Part shown: in pieces, positions 36,401-51,400 of the stretch
How positions within the stretch are numbered: position 1 is the stretch's first letter
How the letters are laid out: each line of letters opens with the position of its first letter
Source of the DNA: Aselliscus stoliczkanus
Lineage: Eukaryota > Chordata > Mammalia > Chiroptera > Hipposideridae
Assembly: GCA_033961575.1 (NCBI GenBank)
Contig: CM066732.1
Location: forward strand, 79,426,187-79,490,186
Direction of reading: 5' to 3'
Length of the DNA: 64,000 bases
Notes under the pieces: generated by a model
Seen by the model: the letters and a program-made list of their open reading frames with translations, nothing else
Databases searched by the model: none
Told to the model about the DNA's origin: nothing
Translations under genes and position numbers: made by a program

Positions 36401-39400
36401 AGGCAGGTGAATGTGAAAATCGAGACCTCTGGATATCAGCTATGAACCAGCTAATTTAGGAGAATGATGGGGGGACAGAAGCCTCACTATAAGAGAAAAT
36501 CCATAGGAAGGAGGACGTGGAGAACGATCCAGTTAAGCTTAACAAGCTTAAATCTAACTTCATTGCCCAAGTCACACAGCTTACAGCTTATAGTTATTTC
36601 AAATTAAAATCTGACTTCTGAGCATTTGCTTTTACCATTAAACTATACTGCCCATTAACTGAGACAATGGATGGAGCAAACTTAAGTAGGAAGGAGGTTA
36701 AGGGGAAGAAAAGTTGACCGGCTTTCATTGGCTCAATTAATTTCCAAATCACTAACATGTTGGCAATGATTCTTATCTCATACAGCATTATGATAACTAA
36801 ATTGAGTTTCTACATGTAACACGTGCAGTACAGGGCTCAGTAGATGGTAACTATTTTTAAGTGGGGACACTGAATCTCCCCACTCATTTACATAGAAAAG
36901 AAATTCAGCCTGGTCTTTTTCTCCCTATCACTCATATCTCCCTGTAGGGGGAAGGATATGTTTTCTGACTAGTAAGCTAAGTCCTTGCTCTCTTCAGAGC
37001 CACCTGCCTACAGGAAAGTGTACTTGGATCAGCTGTACAGTATGCAACAAGCAATCTGTCTCATATTGTCTCTGGCAGGGTTGGTAAATGCGTGTAGTTC
37101 TGAGCAATGTTAGTTAGCAAGCCATTTTGACAAACTGAAGTCACATTATCCAATTGGTTTTATCAACATTTAACCTGGCACTTTGATCTCTAGCTGTCTG
37201 ACCTTTACATCTATTTCTTAACTGGTTGTGAACTCTGCCGGTAAACAGAAATACTAACACCCCTTAACTAGTATTAATAATATTATTAATAGTATAATTG
37301 TTCTACTGTAGATCCATCATTTATATTCAAATATAATTACAATGTAGTCTGCATGTTAATAAACATGTACATTTCTTACCCTCATTATAATTTGTGCCAC
37401 ATCAAAGTCTGAAACATCATCTAAAATTGGCTGGGTAGTTTCTGGTCCATAAACAAGGCAGTTAAACAAGGTTTTAGAAAAGAAACCAGGTGAAGGACCA
37501 CCATGAACCAAAGAAATGGCAATCATTTTACCAGCTTCATAGTAAAGATTCTCTTTCAGAGCTGTAAATACAGGTGGAAATATATCAAATACAGTTCTTT
37601 TATTATTATAAGATAACCATCATATACAATGAATACATATATAAATAAAAATCCAAAAAAATTTAAGCATTAGATAAATGTAAAATAACTTAATTCATAG
37701 ATGCTATAATCATGTATAAAATATAGATTTTTATCTAAAATATATAAAACAGTATTTTTCTGAATACAAATAACCTATTATAGAAAAACTATACATATGG
37801 AAATTTTTTAAAAAAGTCACCTCTAATCCTACCACCATAACAACCAATGTATAGTGTATTTGTGTCTTGTATGTATATAAATATATACATAAATAGTTTG
37901 ACTTCTGCTTTTTTCCAACTTAACTATATTGTAAACTTTTTTTTTTGAAATCTACAACTAATGAATGCATTAAGACTAACTTACAGATGTGCAGCAGCAT
38001 AAACCATCCCCTTATTACTGGTACCCTCACCAAGTGACATTTTAACTGCATGAGATACAATATTACAATCAAGATCTATTTACATATCTTTGATTATTTC
38101 ATTAGGGTATATTAAGATAGATTACATTATTAGTGGTTCAAAGGATCTGAACATTTTTAAGGTTTTGATATATAGTGCTAAATTAGTTCCAAAATGATAC
38201 AAATTTACTCCAAACAATATATGCTATCTTACCATATCACAGTTTTCAGTATTTTTTTAAATTGCCAATTAAAATGTTTTGGCTATTTTGATTAATTCAA
38301 AAGAATATCATGCAAAATTTCCTTTATTTTTCTAAAAATTGTTCAAATCAAAGCAACTTAATAATTTATATTAACAATACTCGAATAATAAAATTTCAAT
38401 AACTGTACAAGGTATGTATTAGTAGTCACATTTTACAGATGAAGAAACTGAGATCCAGAGAGGCTATGTCTATGGATATAAGGCTACTTCAGTGATGTGT
38501 ATAAATTGAATTCAGATTTTGTGACTTCAATTCATGTATTCCCCACTGTACCAAAACTGCCTTGAGTTAACATTACTGATTGAGTGTTGTCTTTTGTTTT
38601 TTTTTTAAAAGGGAGTTTAGAATTAAAATGTGTGTACTGTATATAGTACAAATGATCTTTGGTAGTTTCTCAGTTATTTCAATGATGCTTCAGGCAACGG
38701 GGAGAAATTCTACAGAACATATAGGAGAAAATTCAAATGGAATGAAATAAATCTTCTCACTCTTTCAAATATGATAGGACAGCAAAAGTGGTATAAAAGC
38801 TCCTAAAAAAGAATGTGAGAATTAACCAGTGTTTCAAGATTCCTGTTTTAATCACATCAACTCCTCACCAGAAGATAGAAAAGTATCATATACATAATTG
38901 TTTAAGAAAAATTCTTGTAAGCAAAATTACATTTAAACATCTGTTACATGTGGACCAGAAAATTATGTTATAAAAATCTTAGGTTGTGAAGAAACATGCC
39001 AACTGCAAATATCTGAACAAGAAGGGCTCAAATAATCATCCATCTCATTTGGTCACTCTATTCAAATGGAGTACGAATGAAAATAAAATATACTTTTAAG
39101 AAATTATAGTTAATTATGGAATCACGTCAAGGAAGATACCGTTATAAAGGAATTAAGGATATTCCTAAAGAAAATGTTTCACTGTAAAATTTACTTTTAA
39201 AAATATCATTCCCCAGCCCCTTTTCTGTAATTCTGTTAATATTTTATTAATGAAGTAAATTATACATTTCAACCAAGGTATCAATTCTAACCAGCTCTCC
39301 TTCTTTATACATAGTATATTCAGAATGTACATTAATAAATAATTACCTTGAGAATTTAGGGACAAGTTCTTTGACAAGGACCCTTCAAACAATGGTGAGT

Positions 39401-42400
39401 TCTTAAGATGCTGCATTAAAAGACTTAGGAATTCTTGGTTTGATCCAGGATGCTCTCTTTGAAAATTATCATTTTCGTTAACATATACTACTTCCATTGT
39501 ATACGAAGGATTAAACTTTTGATTTCTGAATCCATCTAAGGCACTATTCCAGATATCGGCTTTGTCGATATATAATCTTGCTTTCTTTTTTTTAATTTGA
39601 AATCCTAAGTCTATAATTATTGCTGAAATGTCTCTTTTAAATTTGCTGCCTTGCCTATAAAACATGAATTTAAACACAGAGGTAAGTACTTTATAAAGTA
39701 CTTTATGTGACACAGCAGTTATACAGCTAATAAAAAAGAATAGAAGAAAAGATTAAACGGAAGTACCCCAACTCCCATCAAAAGCAGACAATGGCTACCA
39801 CTGGGACCAAAAGCAGTTACTTGATAACCTTAGTTGTAAATTCTTGGTTCCTTCTCCCCAATCATCTACCAAATTAAAATAATCTAATGTCATAAATGGT
39901 TTATGAGAATGTTGATAATTATCTCAAATTTGATCAATTCAGTGGATTCAGGTGTAAGAGTCAAGAGGCTCAAACTCGCCCCTTCTGTCCAGTGGCTACA
40001 ACATACACTTGCTTAACTGTATCTTATTTCAGGCTCACTAGATCCTTTAAAAACAGGCAAATATCATCTCTGCTTATTATATGAGAGAGCTACAGTTTTA
40101 AGAGATTACACAATATGATTTAATAATAAAGTTAATTAACAGTAGCGCTAATATTATAAACAGAATTCACAACCCTTTAAGTGCTACTTTTTAGTCCATA
40201 CCAGTAATTCTCAAAGCGTGATCCCAGACCAGCATAAGCAGCAGTATCTGGAAACGTGTTATAAATGCAGGTTTTTGAACCCCACAGCAGATAGAATCAG
40301 GACCTCTGAGCACGTGGCCCAGCAACCTGTGCCTTAACAAGACCTCTAAGAGATTGTGCAGACTAACTTAATTGCTCCCTGCCTCAGTTTCTCCATCTGT
40401 AATTGGAACCAGTGTGCTCAAAATGATCCCGTTTGGGGCAATGTCATGGATCACTTTTCTACACCAAGTGTAAATTTTTCCCATCCAAAGACAATATAAT
40501 GTCCCAGTGTGGGCCAGGCTTTGCCTTTTCTTTCTTCACACAACCCCCAATCCTTAGCCCAGGTTATAGGAAAACCAAATCTTTTGGAAGTAAGACAATT
40601 CTTCAGAAATATACCTTCTTGTAGCAGGTTGATTCCTTGCTCCTGCCTGGAATGGGAATGCTGATGCTATTCTTCCAGAACATGAAGGCATATCAGAGCA
40701 GGAGCAAGGAATCAAACCTCCCTGGTGTAACATCTTTAGAAACCTACTTATTAAAATCATTTAAAATGAATGGGAACATCTCTTTTGATAATAAAAATAT
40801 CATAAAAATATAACCAATTTTCTGTTAATACAAGTGGTATCTTAAAACAGCATTTTCCACTTATTTTTCAGTATTCCACTTCTATCTGCTAATCTGGTTA
40901 TCAAATATTTTCACAAAAAATTCTGTTGTCCTTCTAAGTTTTAACTTGATAATATTTTTAACAAGGAAGTATTTCCCCATGCTTAGCTACCAATGCTACT
41001 TTTGTCTATTTTTTTTTCCTTTTTGACTATGAGGCTCTATAAACTTTTTGGAAAGCCACATATATGTAAAAATCCTAACTTCAGCTGAACAAATACCTGA
41101 CAATAAAGATGTAATTCTGGTCTTATTTAAATGGTTCTGAAAATTACTCATTTTACTATCTTCTGAAAATAGTCATTAATATGGTAATACTTGTAAGTAT
41201 GCATTAAACTTCCCACAGAGCTGCCATTTAGACCTCTGACATTGACAGTAAATACATCAAATTATTACAAAATAAAAGAATAAGCCCTCTATATTAAATG
41301 ATTCCTTCCTTTTAACAAAGTAACATTGTATGCTCGTTCTTTTAATTTGCTCTTACTCTATAATCAAATAACATTTTAAGCACATTTTCCAGGTCCATGT
41401 TTTTTAAACTATCTTGAAAATGATCTATAATAAAAAATATATTTTACATCATGATTCAGAATGCAATAAAATAACTAAAATATATTTCATATGCATTCTT
41501 TCTATTTGCAATGCAATCTGATAGTTTCTATTCTATTCTATCCTATTTAATTTTCTTTTTAAAATGTTGTTTGCATGATTTCATGATCAAATGTCGGGTC
41601 CTGCTGTTTGAAAACCACTCTTCCAAACTACTGTAAAGATGAGTTAATATTCTAAGAATATATAGCCTCTTCCCATTTAATTTTCTCAAAATAGTTTTAT
41701 GTTTTTCTCCAATTCAGAATACATACCTCACAGGATCTTTACACTGGGCTCCAGGTGACTGTCTGGATAGTTTAGGTGAAGATTCTTCCAACAAACAATC
41801 GTTTATTCCTACATTATTAGCATGGGGTAACTTTTGTTTTTTGGCTTTTTGGAACCCCCCTGCAGATTTAAAACCCAGTATTAGCATAATAGAAATATAG
41901 GTAGAAACTATTTAATAATATACATTTGAGTAAGAACACCTTTACTGAACATGACAAAATATTACCTGAATTGTAGAGAATACCTCTACATTCCAAGCAC
42001 TCCCAGTTTTGTTCCCACGATGGTAGTGAGGAACAGGCCAAGTGTGTCCCACTAGAACCACAGCACTGACAGCGCTTTATTTCCCATTTGCTAAGAACAC
42101 AAAGAGAAGCAGGTGTTGACATTTTGGTATTAACTTCATCAAATTCCAGTCACCAGCCCTGCACAGGCACCACTGTCTGCCTCACACACACAATGAACCC
42201 TTTCTTTCACCAGAGGAGGAAAAACAGCTGATCTGCTTTGACAATTTTTTCTATTTTATTATTTGTGTTTATAACCTCCTCCTCTATTCTCTAACTTAAA
42301 ATACCTAAACTAAGTATCAATATGTACATGCACACACACAGAGAATATACACTTCAGACAGAATCTGATCAAAGAAGGCAGGAAGTGCATCTGTTGCATT

Positions 42401-45400
42401 CAGAGATGACAGTGCTCACAGGGAGGCTGGAAGCAGCAGTCAGGAAACACATTATCTTACCTAAATCAATATCTTTCCTTCCAAGGTGAGGAATTATTTC
42501 CTACAATAGGCTTGCTCAGACATCTCCAATATTGTGCAGCTCAACAGGACCCAGCTTCACTACTGGGTCCATATTCACAGTCCCTCTCTCTGTTCCTACC
42601 CCTCATTGTGTTGTGTCATGTGTGCGAGTCTATATTCACATTTTCTGTCTGGGTATGCGTGGGGCTGTCATGTGGAGCCTCCTCTTTGGTTATAGTATAC
42701 CCTCTCTGTATAAAAATGGATATACTCCTTGAGTATGTAGATGTGTGGATGATACAAGAGATAACTTGGTACCCTTCCCTTTGGTAGGTGGGGGTGAATC
42801 TCCCTCTGTGTGGATATGGGTGTGTAGGTGTGTGCTCCCCGCTCCATGTCCCCAGGTAGTTCTGTCAACTGATGATGAGGAGAAAGAATACTAAGTCTCA
42901 GAACAAGGTTTCTAACACACTTTATCTGCCTTCAGAGCCAAGCTCCTAGTCATTAGACCATGCTGCCTTTCAGTAAAATTGCCTTCCTATCACGAGGATG
43001 GGAGGGAGTGAGACCACAAAGAAAACATTTAGATAGCAGGTATCCATGTCCCAGGAGAAAAAGCAAGGGACAGCAATCTCAAGTAGCAGCTGGAAAAAAA
43101 GGGAGTTTGGTAACTACTGATTGGATGACCAGTGATATACCACACACACACACACACACACAAATTACAACAGCTTAAAATGGATTTATCAGTATAAATG
43201 AATGTATTACTTTCTGGAACTCTCATTATCTCATCTGTGTCTCAGCACAACCCTTGGGATTTCTGTTTACAAATGAATATTCGGAGTTACCAGGTCAAGT
43301 AAAGTAAATGCATATTACTTGACATCTTCAATGAGATCTTGGCCCTTAAAGAATTTCTAGTCTAACAACAAAGACAAATTTAAATAATGTCAATTATATT
43401 GTAACACACATAGTGGTGGGAAAACGCAGCCCAGAATGCGGAATGAGTGGTTAAGAGCTGCTTAGGGGAAACACTTCAAAGCTGGCAAGACCTCAGCTGA
43501 GTTTTCACAAATGAGCAGTAGTTTACCCAGCCTACCCACTTTCCAGGAGAAACAAGGTTCCCAGTATTCTGCTCTATACTTTAAGCATCATCTTGCCATG
43601 TTCAAGTAAGATTATATAACAGGGATAAACATTTAATGAAATATCTTACATAAAATTTGACAAAACTGACTTTGTTACTTTTTATTTTGCATCTTAAAAA
43701 ATGAAGATACTCTTGATTTCTGGTTATCTAACATAGTGTAGTGTACACAGAAGGCACAAATGATTGTTAAGATTAGAGCCAATATCTTGACATTACAAAG
43801 GGGTAATCAATAAATTTCAAATGCCAAACTCTTCTTATAGTGATCCAAAAGAAGCACTGTTAGATGCATATAGTTAATCTCTAGAACAGTGCCATGCAAC
43901 AGAAATATAATGTAACTCATATATGTAATTTAAATTTTTCTAGTAACCATATTTAAAAGGTAAAATAGGTGACATGAATTTTAACATTTCCAAAATATCA
44001 TTTCATTCAACACAATACCAATATAAAAATTATTAAGATATTTTAAGTTCTTTTCAGCTTACTGTTATGGACTAAATTGTGTCTCCCCAAAATTCCTATG
44101 TTGAAGCTCTAAATTACCCAGTACCTCATAATGTGACTGTATTTAGAGATAAGGCCTTTAAAGAGATAATTAAGGTAAAATGAGGTCATATGGGTGGACC
44201 CTAATTCAACATGACTGGTGTCTTTATAAAGAAAGAAGATGAGGACACAGACAGAGGGACAATCACGTGAGGACATTGCCAGAAAGGAGTCACGTGCAAG
44301 CCAAGAAGAGGCATCAAAAGAAATCAAAGCTGCTACCTTTATCTTGGACTTCTAGTCTCTAGGATTGTGAGAAAACCAATTTTGATTATTTAAGCTACCA
44401 CCCTGTTTGTGATATTTTGATATGGCAGCCCCAGCAAACTAACACACATACTAAGTTTTTAGTGTATATTTTACACTTACACCTCTCAATTGGGAATAGT
44501 CCCATTTCAAGTGCTCGATAGCCACACATAGCTAGTAGCTACCATACAGGACATTGCAGCTCTAGAATCTAGAGCCTCATGGAAATACACCACAGAAATA
44601 AGTTGCAATTATGCTGAGTAAAATAATTTATCTATAAACAGATGTAAACATACATTTAATAAATGTCAAGTTAAAACTTCAAACATCCAAGAACAAACTA
44701 CATTTTACTAACTAGAAACCTGCTTTCTAAGCTGAAGCTTTCAATAAGAATAACGCACAGTGAATTTCCTGATATACCTATCGGGAGCATTATAATCTCG
44801 CCCTTCCTTGCAACAGCATCTTTGCACATCACAACGCTCATAGTGCTGCAGAAGCTCTTGGTAAGCATTTTCCTCTAATTCCCAAGATGCATCTCTGTAA
44901 ATGAAGAAAAATATAAAATATACTTTGACCTAAAATATTACATAAAAGGATTGATTGGTAATGAACCTAAAACTAAAAACTTTCCACACACTAGGAACGA
45001 GGATAGAACTTGTTCATTTTAGGATTAATCCCTTTCAACATATAGATCCATTAGTGTCATTTAATCCTATACTTAATTAGTCTCATATGAAATTTTCAAA
45101 TGCTAAATGAAAAATTCAGCAGAAATTTTATAAAACTCATGTTTTTATTAACATTTCACTCCCAATTTTTTTTTAATTTCAAGTTTAGTACCATTATTCC
45201 TGAATTCGCCTTTAAGTATTAAGAATATTCTTCACATACATTTTTGAATCACATCTTGATTTTCTTAGATAATTCATACATACCATTTTCATGCCTATTA
45301 TACCTGTGTACAAATCAATTCATAACGTATACAACTGGGGTGTTCATTAAGAGACCATAAATTATCTAATGAGACATTTAGCACAGTCCCTGCGCTCAAG

Positions 45401-48400
45401 AACTAACAATCTGGGGAGAAGGAGTCAGCGGCAGAGGTGGCTTTACATTTCCCCATTTGAAATGGCTGCTTGTCCATCATCACTTCATCAGACATAAATG
45501 ATTATTTCCATTGTTATTAAATCCTCCACCATTTAAGGTATCTTTTTGTCTATGTTAACTCACTTTTCAGGAATATGAATTCCCATTCTCAACATCTCTT
45601 TCTGAAATATGTCACTATTATTGCATACTGTGCACCTAAAGAAAAAAACTCCTGCACTTATTGCTTGAACCTGCAGTGGAAAATAGAAAATCTGTTATTA
45701 ACAATTTAACAGGTTATAAGGCTATGAACTTTATACCTAACAGAATATGTGCTATTTTTCACTTAATATATTATGAAAGCTTATTTTCTATGCCCGTGGT
45801 TCTCAAACTTGATAAATTAAATTATCCCACTGCTAAAATTTGGAGATCTTTTTCCCAATGGTCAAAAAAAAAAAAAAAAAAAAATAAGGCCAACGAAATG
45901 ACTCTCTTAGCTTTACATCTACATATTCACCCACATATTCTTCTCAACCTTTGGTTATCTAATACCATTTTTGTTTCCAAATATTGTATTGTCCATCACT
46001 CTGTGAATAAAACAGTAAAACTCTTGAGTTACTTCATGTTGGAAGTATGTGTGTTACTTAGTTCTGTTTTTAACTCAATCTCTGATAGTTTTCTTCTTAA
46101 AAAGAGAGAAGTATAAAACCTATTCTCATTCTTCAGCAAATACAAATACAGAAGCAGCAGATAAAGGGTATATACGCAGGAGACAGAAAACTACAAGCCT
46201 ACTAGAAAGAGTAACCAATTGCCAGTAAAAAAAAAAAACAACTAGTTGCACACATTCACTTAACAAATATTAATCCCCACTATATAGGTACCAAACACCA
46301 TGCTATGTACCCAAAACAGAAATATAAGATGATTTGGATTTTACTTCAAGGAATTCTTGTTGAGTAGGCATAATACATGTATATAATTATAATACAGTAT
46401 AAAAGTGTTTTGTTTTTGTTTTTTAAGAATATTCATGGAAGAGAGAAGAGGAAATTCCTAAGTCTATATGAGAGCCCGACAAAAATGTCACAGGGATGGT
46501 GAGGTCAAAGCTAATTTGGAAGAAGACATAGAGGTCTGCCAGGAAAATAGGACAAAAGACATTACAAAAATAGAAAATAGCATATATCAAGTCTCCGTGG
46601 TAACAGAAAGCACATGTGATTAGGGAAGCTTTAATAATATACTTAGGGATTATATGCTGGCCATACTGAACTAAGTAATGAGGCTAAACAGGTAAATCAA
46701 AGCCAGTAGTGGGAAGAAATGATAGAAAATAAGACATGCAAGAGAAAGACCAGTTAGTAGGCTCCTGCAAAAAAATCTAGTTTAAAAAAAAAAGGGCCTG
46801 GGCCGGCTGAGTGGCGCGGTGGTTAAGCGCTGGCTTGGGAAGCCAACGGCCCGGGTTCGGTCCCACATATGAGGGCCAGTGACACTGCCCTCAAAAAAAA
46901 AAAAAAAAGGGCCTGAAGTTAAATCACAGTAAAGGCAGAGAATAACAATAAAAAAGCATACACAAAAATAACTATTAGACCTGAGAGAGATGAAGAATGA
47001 CTTGTGGATGGTGAAGAAGTAAACAAAGAGGAATCCAGGTTCAAACAGGTAGCAAGTGGCACTCACACATACTGTATGGTGGGGAAGCAACAAGTTACTG
47101 AAATGTCTGAATCTACAGGGTCTTCCAGCAACTGCACACTGAAACCAGCATCTTAGTAAATCGTAGGATATAATGCAAGGAAGTAAGTGTTTCAGAATCA
47201 AGGGCAAAAAACACCAAAAGACATATGGAAAATAGCAAGACAAGAGCTATGCTTGAGAAATCCAAACTGAACAGAATAGTGACCAATTCTCTACATAACC
47301 AGAGTGAAAAGCTTCCATCAACTTTTTTGATATTAATCAATAGTCTTTCCTCACAAAATGTGGTCAAAAATAATGAAATTTGCTTAACCACATACAATTC
47401 TCATTCTATTGCATAGGTTTGTTCTTCCTATGACTCTTTTACATCAACGATGTTCAGAGGTTTAAAAAAAGGTATTGCTGTAGCTATCTAGACAGGGTAG
47501 ACGCCTTATTATTTCAGTTAAGACTCTAGTATCAGAGAGGGAAAGCCACTAGAGCTTCTTTAGAGAACATGAATAAAAAATTAGCTCTAATCCACACAAT
47601 AGTTCATTGATTACCAGAGGGTAAGGGGGTAGGGAGGACATAGAGGAGGGTAAAGGGGGTCGAATATATGTTGATGGAAGGAGAACTGACTGTGGGTGGT
47701 GAGCACACAATGTGATATATACATGATGTATTATAGAATTGTACACTTGAGACCTATGTAATTTTACTAAACTTTGGCACCCCAATAAATATTAATTTCT
47801 TAAAGAAGTCTTAGTTCTAATCAAGTAACAACTGACTATTAATATTTAGATCATAAACAGGAGTCCATATGGCTGTACTTTTATATTTGCACAAAGAAGA
47901 CATTTTTGTTAGTAATATTATTTCTACTTTTTAATGACAATTAGAAACTTGATATTTTCCAAAAAGCCCTGTGAATACTAGGTCAAGTTTGAGAACCTCT
48001 TTGTGATTCATTAACACATAAATGAGGCAAAACTTATCTGTCTTGAAAAATAACATACTGTTACAAAATTAACAAGATGATACATTTGACAGCAATTAAA
48101 CTAACTGAAATACAAATCCTTAATTAAGATAAATTACTATTTTAAGATTCTCCTATAATGTAAACTTCTTCCTCAACAGGTAAAGATAACACTTCATGAT
48201 GTTTATGAACTGCACTCGAGCCTTTTACAAGCACTTCTTTGTAAGAATTGACAGAATTTCCAATATTTATCCAACAAAACAGGCTCCATCCTGCCACTTG
48301 TAACTGAATATAATATTCCTGAATTTAAATCCTGAATATAAATGTTCAAGGCTCATACAAAAAAACAGAAAGCAATCAATCAAGCTTTACTACTTTAACT

Positions 48401-51400
48401 ACTATTAGTACTTTTAAGACTATTGAAATATAAGAATATTTGTTACATCTCCTAACTTTAAAATACTTTTGTGGATAATCTGTACTCAGTAATAACATTT
48501 CATTTTACTAAACAATAATAAAAGCCAAGCTTTAAAAAAAAGTATTAAACTTAAGTAAATCATTTGTTATTTGGCATTCTATTAGCTATACCTGTCTATA
48601 AATTAGCACTTGCACACATGTATACTACATATTTGATGTTACTAATAACTGGGATCTTTTTAACTTTCAAGTATGTTCTGATTAAAAAAAAAGTTAAATT
48701 GTTTAATGTCATGTTTTATATTTCATTTACTTGAAAACTTGTCATCAAGTTTGATATACAAGCTAGCTATCAAAGAACTAAACTAATACTTTAATTCATT
48801 AGATAGTAATCAGTTCCCTGTCAAGAAGTTATGTATAAGTATTTACTGTAGTTTTTTTAAAAAGGGCTCTTACCATTTAAATAGCTTAGCTTACAATTAA
48901 ATGATCATTTCACATATTTTGGTCTTCTAAGCTTAAATATGTAAATGAACTTAGGAATGAAAATCTGTTTCATTCATTGTGAAATACATACAAAATACTA
49001 GGGTAAAAACAACAAAGTTTTCAAGTGTAAATATACATTAAAAAGTAGTATGTAAAGTATTCATTAAAATATTAATTGCACACTTCAATAGGGTGAATTT
49101 TATATGTAAAATACACATTACAAAAACTGTTTTAAAAAGTTACAAGAGTAAGAGCTAAAATACATATGCTAATTCTTTCCAATTTTAAACTAAAATCAGC
49201 AATCAACAAATTTTATATCAGAAAAGGCTTACAAAACGTCTTACCTGCAAACAGTCTCTATGAAACCAAGCATTCTTACAACAAGGACTTCGTAATATGC
49301 TATAAGATGGAATAGGCTCAATAAATTCCAAGCAAATGGTACATGGTAAGGAGTCGCTATAATTATTAGGTGTGATTATTTGAACAGGTCGATGGCTCCA
49401 ACAAAAGGACCTAAAAATGTAAATTATTTAACACCAACATCTAATAAATTACAAAGTACAACTAAGCTAACGTTACAATTTATAAGAGAAAATTTATTCA
49501 TGTCTCTCTCATAACTAACTGGAACCTTGGCCCTATAAGTCAGTTTCACATTCTATGACTAAGGCAAATTGAACTTTCCAAATGTTAACCTTCTGTTGGT
49601 AAGCTTACCTCACAGAATTTCAGTAACTAATATTACGCTGAGAATCCTATGCAATATTGTTAGCACCAGAATATACACACCATTGTATTCAGCACTGTAC
49701 AAAATTAAAGGAACTTAAAGTTTACATTTTTAATCATACAACAAATAAAATGCAAATAATAACTTATTCCTAACTCACTAAATTCATTTCTGTTTGTATT
49801 ATCTAAACTGCAGATTTTGTACATGGTATAAATCCATTGAATTGGTAGAAGACACAAACACTAAAAGAAACATAATACCATTACAGCAAACACCAAAATA
49901 CATAAAATTTTGATGTTCAAAGCTGGACTCAGAAAGCATTCTTTTTCAGGGGCATCCCAGAGCATAATATTTATTGTTTGCACTCCACCAAATTTACATG
50001 TCTTCATTTTATTCTAGGAGAAATACATATGGCCCTGTGAAAGAAAATTGGACTATTAAATCTAAAGACTGATACAAAAATCTAGAATTACATAAGGTAG
50101 AAATTTTCACTGAATATGAATAAATTAACTTCCATATTATACTCTAGAGCTGATGTTGAATAAGCCCACTGTTGAATAAGGTGATGTTGAATAAGCCCAC
50201 TTCAGATATGGCAATTCTCAAGACTTTGCAGATAGGGCTGGACGAGTGGCTCAGTTGGTTAAGAGCTCGCTCAAGAGTGCGAGCTGAGCTCTGAGCAACA
50301 GCAGTTCGCTGCCCAGCCCGAGCTGTGCTGCCTCTAAGCTGCCAACAGGTGGCAGGATGGCTCAGCTTAAAAAAAGGGAAAAAAAAAAAAAGACTGCAGA
50401 TAGAAATAACTTCATAATGGGTGAGAGGAAAAAGTATATAATGTATAAAGTCAGTGCAGCCTTGAAAAGAAATTTTACAAAGGAATTATATCATTGGAAT
50501 ATCCATATCTATTATCCACTTTTCTTTAACATTCATCTTTCACATTCAGCAATTAACTCACGCAAAATTGCCAGTGAATTGGAAAATACACTCTCTCTGA
50601 AGTCCACATGGGAAATGATAACTTCGTTTACATCGAGGTGCAACACATCCAATTGAAGCGCCATTTTTCTTGCAAAAACAGCATTTCTATAAGAATATAT
50701 GAAAATAGGGCTATAACACACAAAATTTGAGTACCATAACATGACCAAAGTATAAGCGAATATTCCTGGGGGGAGTTTGAAAATTATTTTCATCATACAA
50801 CAGCTGAGATGATGCAATATTAAAGAAATTTCCTGAAAAAAAAATTGTTCTACGCAGAAACAATCTAAAACACACAAAAAATTCATTCTTGTAACAATTA
50901 CTGATCTAGGAAACATCTGTAACCTAACATGTGAATGAGAAGCTTCTTTTCCTTTCTGCTTGCTAAAATATTTTAGGGCCGGCCGAGTGGCTCAGTAGGT
51001 TATGAGTTGGCTTAGAGCGTGAGGTCTGAGCAACAGGGCCACTAGTTCGATTTCCACATGGGCCAGTAACGCTGCACCCGAGCTGAGCTGCCAAGAGGTG
51101 TCAGGATGGCTTAGCTGGTGTAACAAGATTGCCTGTTTGATAGTGGGCTGCACCTAACTACAACTAAGACTGAAATCAGCACCTTGAGCTGAACTGAAGC
51201 CCGTATGGCTCATTGGATAGAGTGTGTACTCTTAACAACAAGGCTGTTGGGTTTGACTCCTGATGGGATGGTGGCTACGCCCACCAGCAACAGAGACTGA
51301 ACTCAGTAACTTGAGCTGAGCTGCCACCTGGATGGCTCAGTGGATAGAGCGTGCGCTCTTAACAACAAGGCTGCTGGTCCGACTCCCGCATGGGATGATT

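Larger units (their letters stand above)
42091..44777 (-). other. G2E3 intron with (CA)n and MLT1
   Basis: Includes a (CA)n run at 43140-43162 and an MLT1 LTR at 44062-44450. No other feature recognised. Confidence 0.65.
45671..49244 (-). other. G2E3 intron
   Basis: Holds an A20 run (45866-45885), a type A SINE (46801-46900) and an L1 3' end (47600-47805). The 47.8-49.2 kb part is plain AT-rich DNA. Confidence 0.65.

Noticed and set aside
45661..46116. A 151-residue plus-strand open frame beside a G2E3 exon
   Set aside because: Contains a poly-lysine from an A run and lies antisense in an intron; no domain seen.
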